A stretch of 20,870 nucleotides of DNA from Planctomycetaceae bacterium (GCA_002713555.1 PATG01000064.1:1-20870), one strand, 5' to 3'. Numbered from the stretch's first letter, positions 1 to 8,789 are shown. The notes: a model not told the origin generated them from the letters alone. Program-made: numbers and translations.

Positions 1-21
1 TGTATAAGTCTTGCGTGGCAT
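1..21 (-). CDS. Start of a truncated CDS, possibly an IS3-type transposase OrfA
   Basis: Only the first seven codons lie in the window (MPRKTYT, reading leftwards off the edge). The start is supported by a strong Shine-Dalgarno, AAGGAG at 35-30 on the minus strand, 8 bases before the ATG at 21-19; this is the best ribosome site in the window. A basic start of the type MPRK-(T/R/S)-(Y/F)-T is common for the small helix-turn-helix OrfA of IS3-family elements. The sequence just upstream has a C-rich stretch like an IS3 terminus (see the terminus entry). Seven residues cannot prove a family, so the transposase call is an inference from start, context and terminus together. It could be any gene reading off the edge. 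Confidence 0.45.
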
Positions 22-98
22 AGTATGCTCTCCTTCATAGCATCCAAAACGTTGATCCTCTATCAATGCATGGACTCGGTGAAGGGGGCCAGGTCACA
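1..98 (-). mobile_element. Probable left end of an IS3-like insertion sequence (partial)
   Basis: Read on the minus strand from about 98, the sequence opens with TGTGACCTGGCCCCC (98-84), then about 60 noncoding bases, then a strong ribosome site and a short basic reading frame leaving the window. IS3-family elements commonly start with TG, have a C-rich terminal repeat and place OrfA 50-100 bases inside. The outer boundary could be 98 or 96. The other terminus and the target duplication lie outside the window, so the element cannot be confirmed here. The distance of about 190 bases to the bshB1 stop means it would sit in intergenic DNA and disrupts no visible gene. Confidence 0.4.
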
Positions 99-265
99 GT
101 CCTACGGATGGAATGATCGAACCGAAATAGATGCATAAGTGAGAACTTTGCTACGAATCGGCAAAGCTTGCCAACTAAGAGTACTAGCGTTCCTACGTAA
201 TTCACATATTTTTGGGCTCTCACCGACCAACGTGGTGTGCAGGTGGCCATATGAATGAAAGATCC

Positions 266-291
266 GGGCTATGGAGAAGGGCTATGGAGAA
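266..291. repeat. Perfect 13-bp tandem duplication next to the bshB1 stop
   Basis: GGGCTATGGAGAA occurs twice head to tail, at 266-278 and 279-291. It ends exactly one base before the bshB1 stop codon (294-292 on the minus strand). It is a simple duplication outside the coding sequence, most likely a replication-slippage product; no function is visible. Confidence 0.8.
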
Positions 292-981
292 TTAGACCAG
301 TCCGACCATGGTGCGGACCCCGAGTGGCTCGCGACAAGCGTAAGGCTCCCCGTATTTCACCCCAATTGTTTTTCCCCAATAGGCAGCTTCGGTATGCAAT
401 TGATCCAGAAATGTGGGCGGGTCGGTGGATCGCCCGGTTAGGAACTGGCTCTGGTAGCATTGCAAGGCAGCGAATTTTTTTTCCCACTGGTCACTAATGT
501 CGAGAATGAATGCGGGCTGTGGGGTTTGCTTCAGGTGCACGCAGTAATAATTGTAGATCCGCTCAGGGTGATGGGGGTTTCCAGGCATGCTTGTTTTGCT
601 GAGTTTTGCCCAAAATCGCGCCGCTTCGACTAGCTGGGTAGTCGCCACATGATCTGGGTGCGCATCAACCCAATAGGGGGCGAAAAGCCAGCGTGGTTGT
701 TGCTGACGGATGACTCCAGCAATTTTTTCGCGGGCTGCAAGAGTAGGTTCTAAGCTGCGGTTCGGCAGTCCCAGGTTGTCTCGCCAATCGAGGCCCAGAA
801 TCGTAGTTGCCTCTGCTGTTTCCCGAGCGCGGATTTCTGGGGAGCCATGAGGAGTCGGTTCGCCATTGGTGAGATCAAGCACACCCGTTCGTAGTCCCTG
901 TTCCTTGAATTTGAGAATGCCCCCTCCCATGCCAAGTTCAGCGTCGTCAGGATGCGGAGCAATGATCAAAATATCTAGCAT
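292..981 (-). CDS. bshB1: Bacillithiol biosynthesis deacetylase BshB1 (LmbE/PIG-L family)
   Basis: This is a zinc-dependent amidase that removes the acetyl group from N-acetylglucosaminyl-malate to give GlcN-malate, the second step of bacillithiol synthesis, in the cytoplasm. The 229 residues match the usual length. The first zinc motif is H10-P-D-D13 in a typical LmbE start (MLDILIIAPHPDDAELGMGG). The second is H108-P-D-H111, supplying the later zinc ligand and active-site residues. The EPTPHGSPEIRARE segment (residues 41-54) is characteristic of BshB1 rather than of mycothiol or PIG-L deacetylases. The ATG at 981 sits immediately before the first beta strand, so the start is firm. No bshA or bshC lies in the window. 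It is divergent from the M32 peptidase gene. A broader LmbE-type deacetylase is the alternative. Confidence 0.88.
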   Translation of the reverse strand: MLDILIIAPHPDDAELGMGGGILKFKEQGLRTGVLDLTNGEPTPHGSPEIRARETAEATTILGLDWRDNLGLPNRSLEPTLAAREKIAGVIRQQQPRWLFAPYWVDAHPDHVATTQLVEAARFWAKLSKTSMPGNPHHPERIYNYYCVHLKQTPQPAFILDISDQWEKKFAALQCYQSQFLTGRSTDPPTFLDQLHTEAAYWGKTIGVKYGEPYACREPLGVRTMVGLV

Positions 982-1208
982 GGCAGATGCAACGGAAGGT
1001 GTGCGCAGAGATAGTTTAAGGAAAGCGGTCTTGTGTTAAATCGCTGTCTTGCATTCCAATCTGGCTTAGACCAATTTCTTGAATGCGTGTAGCCCTTGGT
1101 GCTTCCGGAAGCTCTGAAGCACGGAAAGGCTGCTGGTAAAAGGTTGGGTCTTAAGTAATTTTCTCTAGTTCTTGTATTGCGTCAACGTGTAACAAAGGTA
1201 TTCCGGCT

Positions 1209-2720
1209 GTGAATAGCGAAGAAACTTATAAACAACTTTGTTCGGCCTCGTGCGAAGCGGTCATGTTGGACCGAATTCAGAGCCTATTGGAGTGGGACGA
1301 ACAGACCTATATGCCGCCGGCGGGTGGTGAGTATCGATCCGAGCAGGCCGCGTACTTGGCGGGACTTGTCCATCAAAAAAGGACAGCACCGCAGATAGGC
1401 GAGTGGATCCAAAATTTAGCAGACAGTGATTTAGCTGAGGATACTCATAGCGAAACGGCTACGGTCATTCGCTGCTTGCGTCGCGACTACGAAAAGAAAA
1501 CCCGTTTGCCACAATCCCTGGTCGAAGAACTCGCACGCACCAGTGTCAGAGGCCAGCAAGTCTGGACAGAAGCACGTAGCAAGAATGACTTTGCTAGTTT
1601 TCGACCGACGCTTGAAAAAATGGTTGGTCTCAAACGTCAGGAAGCCGCAGCCTTGGGCTTTGACAATTCCCCTTATGACCCTCTGCTTGATGATTACGAG
1701 CCAGATGAGTCGACTGCGAATGTTACGCGGGTGCTACAAAAGTTGCGCGAAGCCCTTGTGCCACTTGTGGCATCGATTGCCGAAAGTTCTCAGCGACCGG
1801 ACATTTCGATCCTGGCACGCAACTATCCACAGGACTTACAAAAACAATTTGGAATCGAAGTTGCAACAGCCATCGGCTTTGATTTCAATGCTGGCAGGCT
1901 TGACGTCGCTGTTCACCCATTTTGTACCGGCTTGGGTCCCGGTGATGTGCGGATTACGACGCGTTACGATCAGCATGCCTTCAATGACGCCTTCTTTGGT
2001 ATCCTGCATGAGGCAGGGCATGGGATTTATGATCAGGGATTGCCGCGCCAGCAATATGGTTTGCCGACGGGCGAGGATGTATCCCTTGGCATTCATGAAT
2101 CACAATCAAGAATGTGGGAAAATCAGGTGGGTCGAAGTATGCCATTTTGGGAACATTTTTTTCCCAAAGCACAGCAGGTTTTTCCAGAGTCCTTGGGAGA
2201 CGCTACGCTATCGGAATTTTACAGAGCAATTAACGATGTCCGGCCATCGTTAATCCGTGTGGAAGCGGACGAGGTGACGTACAATCTACATATACTCATT
2301 CGCTTCGAACTGGAACTAGCGCTCCTGGAAGATAATCTCCAAGTTGTCGATTTGCCAGCAGCCTGGAACGAAAAGTACCAGCATTATCTTGGCATCCTGC
2401 CATCCAATGATACAGAAGGCGTTTTGCAGGATGTCCATTGGAGTGCGGGACTCTTCGGGTATTTTCCTACCTATGCCCTGGGGAACTTATATGCCGCACA
2501 GTTCTTTGATCAGGCAGATCAGGATTTAGGAGGGCTGACAGGACTATTTCGCCAAGGAGACTTTCGAGCCTTGCGCGAATGGCTCCGAAATCATATCCAT
2601 GCACAGGGGCGCCGTTATACTCCAGCACAACTCGTAGAACGGACAACAGGAAAATCTCTTTCACATGAGCCGCTCATGGCACAACTCACCAGCAAGTATG
2701 GCGATATTTATGGTTTCTAG
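1209..2720 (+). CDS. M32 family (Taq/Pfu type) metallocarboxypeptidase
   Basis: This cytoplasmic zinc carboxypeptidase removes residues from peptide C termini. Its 503 residues equal the family norm. The HExxH zinc motif is H267-E-A-G-H271 inside ILHEAGHGIYDQGLP. The third ligand is E297 in the family signature GIHESQSRMWEN. Other M32 hallmarks are DPLLDDYEPD, around residue 160, and IRVEADEVTYNLHILIRFELE near 350. The start is a GTG at 1209 with only a weak AAAGG-like site upstream. No upstream ATG gives a better beginning, and NSEETYKQL is a typical M32 start. It is followed by a 211-base gap holding a possible hairpin terminator. All catalytic motifs are intact, so it should be active. Confidence 0.95.
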   Translation: MNSEETYKQLCSASCEAVMLDRIQSLLEWDEQTYMPPAGGEYRSEQAAYLAGLVHQKRTAPQIGEWIQNLADSDLAEDTHSETATVIRCLRRDYEKKTRLPQSLVEELARTSVRGQQVWTEARSKNDFASFRPTLEKMVGLKRQEAAALGFDNSPYDPLLDDYEPDESTANVTRVLQKLREALVPLVASIAESSQRPDISILARNYPQDLQKQFGIEVATAIGFDFNAGRLDVAVHPFCTGLGPGDVRITTRYDQHAFNDAFFGILHEAGHGIYDQGLPRQQYGLPTGEDVSLGIHESQSRMWENQVGRSMPFWEHFFPKAQQVFPESLGDATLSEFYRAINDVRPSLIRVEADEVTYNLHILIRFELELALLEDNLQVVDLPAAWNEKYQHYLGILPSNDTEGVLQDVHWSAGLFGYFPTYALGNLYAAQFFDQADQDLGGLTGLFRQGDFRALREWLRNHIHAQGRRYTPAQLVERTTGKSLSHEPLMAQLTSKYGDIYGF

Positions 2721-2747
2721 TGGATATTCTGTCTGCGTCCAAAGTCT

Positions 2748-2786
2748 TTGTCGGGGTAAGCTAGCATTTCAAATTCCCCCCGACAA
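2748..2786 (+). terminator. Stem-loop downstream of the M32 carboxypeptidase gene
   Basis: TTGTCGGGG (2748-2756) pairs perfectly with CCCCGACAA (2778-2786) across a 21-base loop, 27 bases after the M32 stop codon. The position fits a transcript end or 3' processing structure. The long loop and the lack of a following T-run argue against a classic intrinsic terminator. It could also be a leader element for the next gene, which starts 145 bases later. Confidence 0.4.
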
Positions 2787-2931
2787 TTAGGAGCGATCTT
2801 GCTAGACTGGCACCCTTAAGCAAATGGAGAATTGCACTGCAATGCTTGCCTTGAGGAGTGTGCCCTGACACTGAGAGAAGCTCCCTCAACTCCTTTGTGA
2901 TCACGAACCACATTCGGAAGAGACTTTCGCT

Positions 2932-4413
2932 ATGGCTTCTATCGCCACCTGTCCTGGATGTACTGCACAACTGGCAATTCCGGAATCAGCTGCGGCTGAC
3001 AGCCTAGTACTATGCCCTGAATGTGCAGCGGAGTTTGTACTCAGTGAAACAATTCAGTTGAATCTTCCCAGGGCCAAGATATTGTCTTCCCGTGAAAAGA
3101 CCTCACCTGCAGTGGAAGAATTGCCGTCTGCTGGTCTGGCCCAGGACGCACCTCTGGCAAGTTGGGAAGCCCGGCTTAAAAACGCCATCTCTGCTGAGCC
3201 CGATCAAGAATATGAAACAAACTGTGATGAGAAGATGGAGCCAAACTCGATTGTCGCTCAAGGAGTAGAAGACAACAAAAATATGCCTGAAGAATCCGAA
3301 CTAGATTCTCAGCAAGTCGGTTATGAAACTTATGAACCGTTTTTTGATGGCGGCTCAACTTGCAAGGATGTCAGTCAATCGGAGTTGCCTGGGTATGAGG
3401 TTCCCGCAATGAGTTTGAATGAGCCAGCAAAGTTAGAGCAATCTGCACAGGTAAATCCTTCAGTGGCAAGTCCTGTAGCTACGGAAATAACAGACAGTAC
3501 TCCGTCACCTGAGACTTTTGTGCCCGAGAATGTTCCCAGCGTGAATGGGCTACAGAGGCCCCGACGCAGGTGGCGAACAGTGGCAGCCACGATGATTGCA
3601 GGCCCCCTGGTAGGGACATTTTTGGGTTTTTATGGTTTGATTTGGATTCGAGGTTCTGAGGCCGACTATTTGCAGATGTCTCGGTTTTTGCCCAGTGCTT
3701 TGTACCCTGCTTCGCTGAAGGAGGACTCCCAGGTTGAAGGCATGGATTCTTTTGGCCCGGGAGATCCTCATCTGGGATTAGTGGAGTCCAACCATCTTTC
3801 GCCATCACCGAGTGTGCGCCTGGACACGCAAGTGCAGCCGGTTGCTGTGCAGCAACCCGTTCGTAAGGACGACATTTCAGCACAGGATTTTAGGCAATTA
3901 GTAATAAATGCTGGTGCAGTGCTACCGGAATTTCATAAACAGAACCCTGGCCAAAATGGTGGTTTTCAGCAGCTGGCACAAGCCTACATGATTGTATGTC
4001 GCCTGGCTGAAAAATTTGCCTTTATCCATCAATTGGGCCTTGCTCCCCAGGCACAACAGCAGATAGAAAAAGCGAAAAGTTTATTTCAGCAGGTTGCTGC
4101 AGATGAAAGTATGCTGAAAGATTTGACGTACATTGCTTCCCGCTGGTGGCAGTACAAGGAACGCAATAACCAGGGGATATTTTTTGTGGGCGAGATTGCC
4201 AATGTTCAGGTGATAGGATCAAAGACCGTCTGTCAGGTTTTACTGCCCGGGAATCCAGGCATAGAGATTCCCGTAGTATTTGAAAATTTCAAGTCCCGCT
4301 TCCGCAGGGGGGAGCAAATAGCCGTTGTGGGGGACATTGAGAGAAAACCACAGCAGCCCGCTGCGGAAAATAGGCCTCTAGTCATTTCCCAGTACAGCTT
4401 TGTACTTCGATAA
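2932..4413 (+). CDS. Zinc-ribbon, single-pass membrane protein of planctomycete type, unknown function
   Basis: This 493-residue protein has three visible parts. An N-terminal zinc ribbon has C7-x2-C10 and C28-x2-C31, resembling the MJ0042/FmdB-like ribbons often seen at the N terminus of planctomycete membrane proteins. A long acidic, low-complexity linker runs from about 40 to 205. A basic stretch (RPRRR) leads into one transmembrane helix at about 216-237. The C-terminal part (about 310-493) starts with a helical region and ends in a beta-rich segment, FVGEIANVQVIGSKTVCQV to VVGDIERK, that looks like an OB-fold-type domain. By the positive-inside rule the ribbon and linker are likely cytoplasmic and the C-terminal domain outside. 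I do not recognise a function. The start is the ATG directly before the ribbon. Confidence 0.75.
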   Translation: MASIATCPGCTAQLAIPESAAADSLVLCPECAAEFVLSETIQLNLPRAKILSSREKTSPAVEELPSAGLAQDAPLASWEARLKNAISAEPDQEYETNCDEKMEPNSIVAQGVEDNKNMPEESELDSQQVGYETYEPFFDGGSTCKDVSQSELPGYEVPAMSLNEPAKLEQSAQVNPSVASPVATEITDSTPSPETFVPENVPSVNGLQRPRRRWRTVAATMIAGPLVGTFLGFYGLIWIRGSEADYLQMSRFLPSALYPASLKEDSQVEGMDSFGPGDPHLGLVESNHLSPSPSVRLDTQVQPVAVQQPVRKDDISAQDFRQLVINAGAVLPEFHKQNPGQNGGFQQLAQAYMIVCRLAEKFAFIHQLGLAPQAQQQIEKAKSLFQQVAADESMLKDLTYIASRWWQYKERNNQGIFFVGEIANVQVIGSKTVCQVLLPGNPGIEIPVVFENFKSRFRRGEQIAVVGDIERKPQQPAAENRPLVISQYSFVLR

Positions 4414-4578
4414 ATTCGTCAAGAGTTGATTTCCCAGCCCATCTGCCATCTCTGCAGAGAAAATTCGAGTTTTGAAACCTGCTCTCGAGATAGCCACTTT
4501 AGTATTGGCACCAAATGTGCCACAATAACCTAAGTGCATTAGCTTCCCCGCCTTTCGATCGACACCCCCACTGGTACC

Positions 4579-5790
4579 ATGAAAGTTGCTGTTGTCCACG
4601 AAACCGATCCACTGGAACGCCGTGTAGCGCTCATTCCAGCTGCCATTGCCTCGCTGACTAAAGTTGGTTGGGAGGTGGTGGTCGAAACGGGCGCTGGTGA
4701 ATCAGCAGGTTTTTCAGATGCTGATTATCAGAACAAAGGTGCTCAAATTGTGGATGATCGGCCGGCAGCGTTTCAAGCGGCTGACGTCATTGTGCAGGTG
4801 AGGGCACTGGGAGCCAATCTTGAAGCAGGCCGTGGCGATTTGGAGCTATTTCGCGCCGGCCAAATTGTGATTGGGTCGTGCGATACGTTAGGAAACCCTC
4901 AGGCTGTCCAGGAATTGGCCGATCGTGGTGTTACTTTATTTGCCTTGGAATTAATCCCGCGTATTACTCGTGCACAAAGTATGGATGTGCTATCGTCGAT
5001 GGCGACGATTGCTGGTTACAAGGCAGTCCTGAAAGCGGCCGATCAGCTGCCAAAAATATTCCCCATGTTGATGACGGCTGCCGGGACGTTAGTTGCAGCC
5101 AAGGTGTTGGTCATTGGTGCTGGTGTTGCAGGTCTGCAGGCGATTGCCTCGGCACGTCGTTTGGGAGCAGTGGTGCAAGCCTATGATGTACGCCCCGTTG
5201 TCAAAGAGCAAATCGAAAGTCTGGGAGCTAAATTTGTTGAGCTCAAGCTGGATAACGCCGACGCCGAAGGCCAGGGTGGTTATGCCAAACAACTGAGTGA
5301 CGACCAAGTCAAGATGCAGCAAGCCCAGCTTGCTGACATTATTTCTGAGTGCGATGTATGCATCAGCACGGCTGCTATTCCTGGTAGACCGTCGCCCCTG
5401 CTGATCACAGCCGATGCTGTCAAACGTATGCGTGCAGGATCCGTGATTGTCGATCTGGCCGCTGAGCGTGGAGGCAATTGCGAATTAACGCAAGCGGACC
5501 AATCGATCATTGCCGAGGGAGTAAGCATTCTAGGGCCTACCAACCTGCCCAGCGAAGTTCCACAACACGCCAGTCAGATGTTTGCCAAAAATTTGGTCAA
5601 CTTTTTATTGAACATGTCCAAGGAGGGGAAGTTGGAGATCGATTTGGAGGATGAAATTGTTCGGAATACTTTGGCGGCTCGCGACGGGCAAGTCCATAGC
5701 CAGCGTTTGCGAGACATGCTGGATTTAGGACCCCTTGTTCTGCCACCAACGACACCCCCCGTAGATCATTTAGCAGGCAACAGTGAATAG
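4579..5790 (+). CDS. pntAA: NAD(P) transhydrogenase alpha subunit, part 1 (NAD(H)-binding domain I)
   Basis: This is the soluble NAD(H)-binding subunit of the proton-translocating transhydrogenase, which passes hydride between NADH and NADP+ at the cytoplasmic membrane. Residues 1 to about 140 form the AlaDh/PNT N-terminal domain and about 145-370 the Rossmann C-terminal domain with G180-A-G182-V-A-G185. The hydride-transfer loop PRITRAQSMDVLSS carries R128, Q133 and D136, matching the Arg-Gln-Asp set known from the Rhodospirillum enzyme. The 403-residue length and absence of transmembrane helices show the split, three-polypeptide form, with the membrane part of alpha encoded separately downstream. 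There is no clear ribosome site; the ATG is placed by the canonical MKVAVVHET start. The gap to pntAB is 151 bases. Confidence 0.95.
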   Translation: MKVAVVHETDPLERRVALIPAAIASLTKVGWEVVVETGAGESAGFSDADYQNKGAQIVDDRPAAFQAADVIVQVRALGANLEAGRGDLELFRAGQIVIGSCDTLGNPQAVQELADRGVTLFALELIPRITRAQSMDVLSSMATIAGYKAVLKAADQLPKIFPMLMTAAGTLVAAKVLVIGAGVAGLQAIASARRLGAVVQAYDVRPVVKEQIESLGAKFVELKLDNADAEGQGGYAKQLSDDQVKMQQAQLADIISECDVCISTAAIPGRPSPLLITADAVKRMRAGSVIVDLAAERGGNCELTQADQSIIAEGVSILGPTNLPSEVPQHASQMFAKNLVNFLLNMSKEGKLEIDLEDEIVRNTLAARDGQVHSQRLRDMLDLGPLVLPPTTPPVDHLAGNSE

Positions 5791-5799
5791 GAATCGAAG

Positions 5800-5829
5800 G
5801 CAGGAGTTGAAGCGATCGAGGGCTCCTGC
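5800..5829 (+). other. Short inverted repeat in the pntAA-pntAB gap
   Basis: GCAGGAG (5800-5806) pairs with CTCCTGC (5823-5829) over a 16-base loop, starting 10 bases after the pntAA stop. It could moderate transcript stability or partial termination between the subunit genes. A 7-bp stem with a long loop may be chance. Confidence 0.25.
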
Positions 5830-5941
5830 AATCATACGAGCGAAGCCGCTGGGAAAGCGACTTTAGAAGTCCGTGCATTTCATAGGTTAATTTACTATCG
5901 AAGCATTTTTTAATCCTGGACCCCACACCCAACACTATCTC

Positions 5942-6208
5942 ATGGACCTCATCACTGCCATCACGATCTTTGTGCTTGCTGTTTTTATTGGATTCGAGAT
6001 CATTACCAAAGTGCCACCCACACTTCACACTCCTTTAATGAGTGGTTCAAATGCCATTAGTGGTATCACGCTGGTCGGTGCTTTATTGGTGGGGGGCGGG
6101 TTTTGGGGAGGTCTGTTTGGTTTTTTGGCGATTATTTTTGCGACACTTAATGTTGTGGGCGGTTTTCTCGTTACGCATCGTATGCTAGCCATGTTTAAGA
6201 AAAAGTAG
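5942..6208 (+). CDS. pntAB: NAD(P) transhydrogenase alpha subunit, part 2 (membrane domain)
   Basis: This 88-residue, almost wholly hydrophobic protein has three predicted transmembrane helices, at about 3-22, 38-56 and 58-78. It is the membrane part of the alpha chain, which with PntB's membrane helices forms the proton channel (domain II). The motif FEIITKVPPTLHTPLMSGSNAISGI is nearly invariant in this family and makes the call secure. The spacing to pntB is 9 bases, so the two membrane subunits are certainly co-transcribed and probably translationally linked. Confidence 0.95.
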   Translation: MDLITAITIFVLAVFIGFEIITKVPPTLHTPLMSGSNAISGITLVGALLVGGGFWGGLFGFLAIIFATLNVVGGFLVTHRMLAMFKKK

Positions 6209-6217
6209 GTTCACCCC

Positions 6218-7648
6218 GTGATCGACAAAACGATTCAAGTACTTTTCTTTGCCGAAGAAGGTCCCTTGTTGCTTCCTTCCGCTACCAATTTTGGTTACCT
6301 GATAGCAGCAGTGCTTTTCATCCTGGGCATAAAAGGCATGACACACCCACGTACAGCCGTGCGTGGCAACCAACTCGGCGCTCTGGGGATGCTCGTCGCC
6401 GTATTGGTTGTGCTAGGTGGCAGTCAAGTGAGTTGGACACTGGCGATCCTTGGCATGTTGATTGGTGCGACTGGAGGTGTCTGGTTGGCCAATAAGGTAC
6501 AAATGACACAGATGCCCCAATTGGTAGCCTTGTTTAATGGATTTGGCGGTATCGCCTCGGTTTTGGTCGCTGGAGCAGAAGTACTTCACGAAGCAGCACC
6601 CGGTAGTGATCTGAGTGTAGCCGGCTTTGCTGCGGGGCTGACGGGGTTGATTGGTTCGGTTACTTTTACGGGATCGCTGATTGCTGCTGGCAAGTTGCAA
6701 GAGTTGCCACAGTTTAAAAAGCCATGGAGTCTTCCGGGGCAGCAATGGGTGAGCGCCGCTCTATTGGTTGTGTGCCTGTTTTTTTGTTGGGGAATGGCTG
6801 ATGGCAGTGGGGGTGGATACTTGCCACTCGTATTGCTGGCATTCGGTTTAGGCGTGTTGCTTGTATCGCCCATTGGTGGTGCTGACATGCCGGTAGTCAT
6901 TGCCCTGCTGAACAGCTATTCAGGACTTGCCGCTGCTGCCGCTGGTTTTGTTATCAACAACAATGTATTGATCATCGCTGGTTCGCTGGTTGGTGCCTCG
7001 GGATTGATCTTAACCAATATTATGTGCAAAGCGATGAATCGTTCGCTCACCAACGTTCTGTTTGCCAAGTTTGAAGCGAGTGGTTCGGCAGCTGACGCAG
7101 ACGAGGTCTACGCGGGTAAGATTAAAAAGACATCCTCTGACGAAGTTGCCATGATGCTCGACGGTGTGCAGCGCGTTGTCGTGGTGCCCGGCTATGGTCT
7201 GGCAGTAGCGCAAGCGCAGCATGTGGTGCGTGAGATGGCTGATTTGCTGGAAGCCCAGGGTGTTACAGTCGAATACGCAATCCATCCTGTTGCTGGTCGC
7301 ATGCCCGGGCATATGAACGTGTTGCTGGCCGAGGCCGATGTGCCTTACGATCAATTGAAAGAGATGGATGAAATCAATCCGACATTCTCACAGTGTGATG
7401 TGGCGATTGTTATTGGAGCCAACGATGTGGTCAATCCTGTCGCCAACTCGGATCCAACCAGCCCCATCGCAGGAATGCCCATACTCGAAGTGCACGAAGC
7501 ACGCACAGTTATTATGATCAAGCGGAGTCTCAGTCCCGGTTTTGCAGGAATTCCTAACCCACTTTTTGCTGCGGACAACTGCTTGATGCTCTTTGGTGAT
7601 GGTAAGCAGGCGCTCATTGAATTGGTAGCTGCGCTCAAAGAAAACTGA
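6218..7648 (+). CDS. pntB: NAD(P) transhydrogenase beta subunit
   Basis: This 476-residue subunit combines the remaining membrane helices (residues about 20-265, including the GNQLGA loop) with the cytoplasmic NADP(H)-binding domain III (about 295-476). Domain III signatures are GYGLAVAQAQH (from G325), AIHPVAGRMPGHMNVLLAEA, GANDVVNP and IKRSLSPGFAGIPNPLF, all in their usual order. The start is a GTG at 6218, 9 bases after pntAB. Length and motifs indicate a complete functional subunit. Together with PntAA and PntAB it would regenerate NADPH using the proton motive force. Confidence 0.95.
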   Translation: MIDKTIQVLFFAEEGPLLLPSATNFGYLIAAVLFILGIKGMTHPRTAVRGNQLGALGMLVAVLVVLGGSQVSWTLAILGMLIGATGGVWLANKVQMTQMPQLVALFNGFGGIASVLVAGAEVLHEAAPGSDLSVAGFAAGLTGLIGSVTFTGSLIAAGKLQELPQFKKPWSLPGQQWVSAALLVVCLFFCWGMADGSGGGYLPLVLLAFGLGVLLVSPIGGADMPVVIALLNSYSGLAAAAAGFVINNNVLIIAGSLVGASGLILTNIMCKAMNRSLTNVLFAKFEASGSAADADEVYAGKIKKTSSDEVAMMLDGVQRVVVVPGYGLAVAQAQHVVREMADLLEAQGVTVEYAIHPVAGRMPGHMNVLLAEADVPYDQLKEMDEINPTFSQCDVAIVIGANDVVNPVANSDPTSPIAGMPILEVHEARTVIMIKRSLSPGFAGIPNPLFAADNCLMLFGDGKQALIELVAALKEN

Positions 7649-7679
7649 TTGAGCCTGGATCTACAAGTGGGCTAGCTCA

Positions 7680-8789
7680 ATGAATTCGGATTGTATTCAT
7701 CTGCCACCATTCGAATCGCTATGGAAGCAACGATTCCGCAGGCGCTTGCTCGCCTGGTACGCTCGCAATGCTCGGGATCTTCCCTGGCGCCGAACGACCA
7801 ACCCATATCGTGTCTGGGTGAGCGAAGTGATGTTGCAACAAACACAGGTCGAAACGGTAAAACCCTATTTCCAGCGATTCATTCGAGAATTTCCTACGGT
7901 CAAGAAGCTTGCTGCAGCGGACGAACAAAACGTGTTGCGGCATTGGGAAGGACTTGGATACTACCGACGTGCCCGACAACTTCATGCTGCTGCACAAGTG
8001 ATTGTTACTCAGCACAAGGGTAAGTTTCCGCGCGAAATAACAACGTTGCAGACTCTACCCGGCATCGGTCGCTACACGGCAGGAGCAATTGCTTCCATTG
8101 CCTATGACGAAAGGGTGCCTATTCTAGAAGCCAATACGATACGACTATTTGCTCGTTTGATTGGTTACCAACAGATTCCAACGACATCAACTGGCCAGCG
8201 AATTCTCTGGCAAACGGCTGCCGAGATACTGCCTCGCAAGAATATTGCCCAGTTTAATCAAGGTGTTATGGAATTGGGGGCCTTGGTCTGCACGCCCAAG
8301 AACCCTCGTTGTTCTGACTGTCCGGTGTCTGCACTTTGCGCCGCCAGAGAGGCTGGGTTGCAAGAGGAGATTCCGCTCCAGGGACCAAAAAAAGAATTCA
8401 CCCATTTGTATGAGGCTGCAGTCGTCGTCCGTAAAAAGGGCAACATTCTTATGCGTCAGTGTGCCAACGGCGAACGATGGGCAGGTCTTTGGGATTTCCC
8501 GCGTTTCGAACTTGAAAGCGAAGGCGATCTCTATGTACACGACGAACTGATTACCAAAGTTCTCGATCAAACTGGAGTTAGAATAAAGCCTGAGGGATTG
8601 TTGAAAACGATCAAACATGGTGTTACCAGATACCGTATCACCCTGGATTGTTATGAAGCGATTTTTACTGCGGGGAGAATAAGTTCGACTTCAAAAAAAC
8701 GTGTCTGCTGGTTGCCGATGCATGAATTGACGGATCTTCCGCTAAGTTCAACAGGACGCAAAATCGCACGGTTGCTAGAACGGGTTTAA
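7680..8789 (+). CDS. mutY: Adenine DNA glycosylase MutY with C-terminal NUDIX-like domain
   Basis: This enzyme removes adenine mispaired with 8-oxoguanine. The HhH-GPD fold covers about residues 20-220, with the hairpin LPGIGRYTAGAIASI, catalytic E49 in VSEVMLQQTQVETV, and the iron-sulfur cluster ligands C204-x6-C211-x2-C214-x5-C220. A C-terminal NUDIX-like 8-oxoG recognition domain spans about 240-369 (WAGLWDFPRFE). The 369 residues are normal for MutY. In the segment usually reading LDGNVKR(V), this protein has ILEANTIR, so the second catalytic residue (Asp138 in E. coli) is E150 here. The carboxylate is kept, so activity is plausible. The ATG is 31 bases after pntB, so co-transcription is likely. 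Confidence 0.93.
   Translation: MNSDCIHLPPFESLWKQRFRRRLLAWYARNARDLPWRRTTNPYRVWVSEVMLQQTQVETVKPYFQRFIREFPTVKKLAAADEQNVLRHWEGLGYYRRARQLHAAAQVIVTQHKGKFPREITTLQTLPGIGRYTAGAIASIAYDERVPILEANTIRLFARLIGYQQIPTTSTGQRILWQTAAEILPRKNIAQFNQGVMELGALVCTPKNPRCSDCPVSALCAAREAGLQEEIPLQGPKKEFTHLYEAAVVVRKKGNILMRQCANGERWAGLWDFPRFELESEGDLYVHDELITKVLDQTGVRIKPEGLLKTIKHGVTRYRITLDCYEAIFTAGRISSTSKKRVCWLPMHELTDLPLSSTGRKIARLLERV

Noticed and set aside
35..250. Minus-strand frame upstream of the IS-like start
   Set aside because: It crosses the presumed IS boundary and the strong ribosome site of the seven-residue start, and its composition looks random.
255..497. Plus-strand open frame within bshB1
   Set aside because: It lies on the opposite strand of a well-supported gene and its translation shows no domain.
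4579..7648. Reading the split alpha subunit of transhydrogenase as a broken gene
   Set aside because: Separate pntAA and pntAB genes are the normal three-subunit arrangement in many bacteria, and both have their own complete ends.
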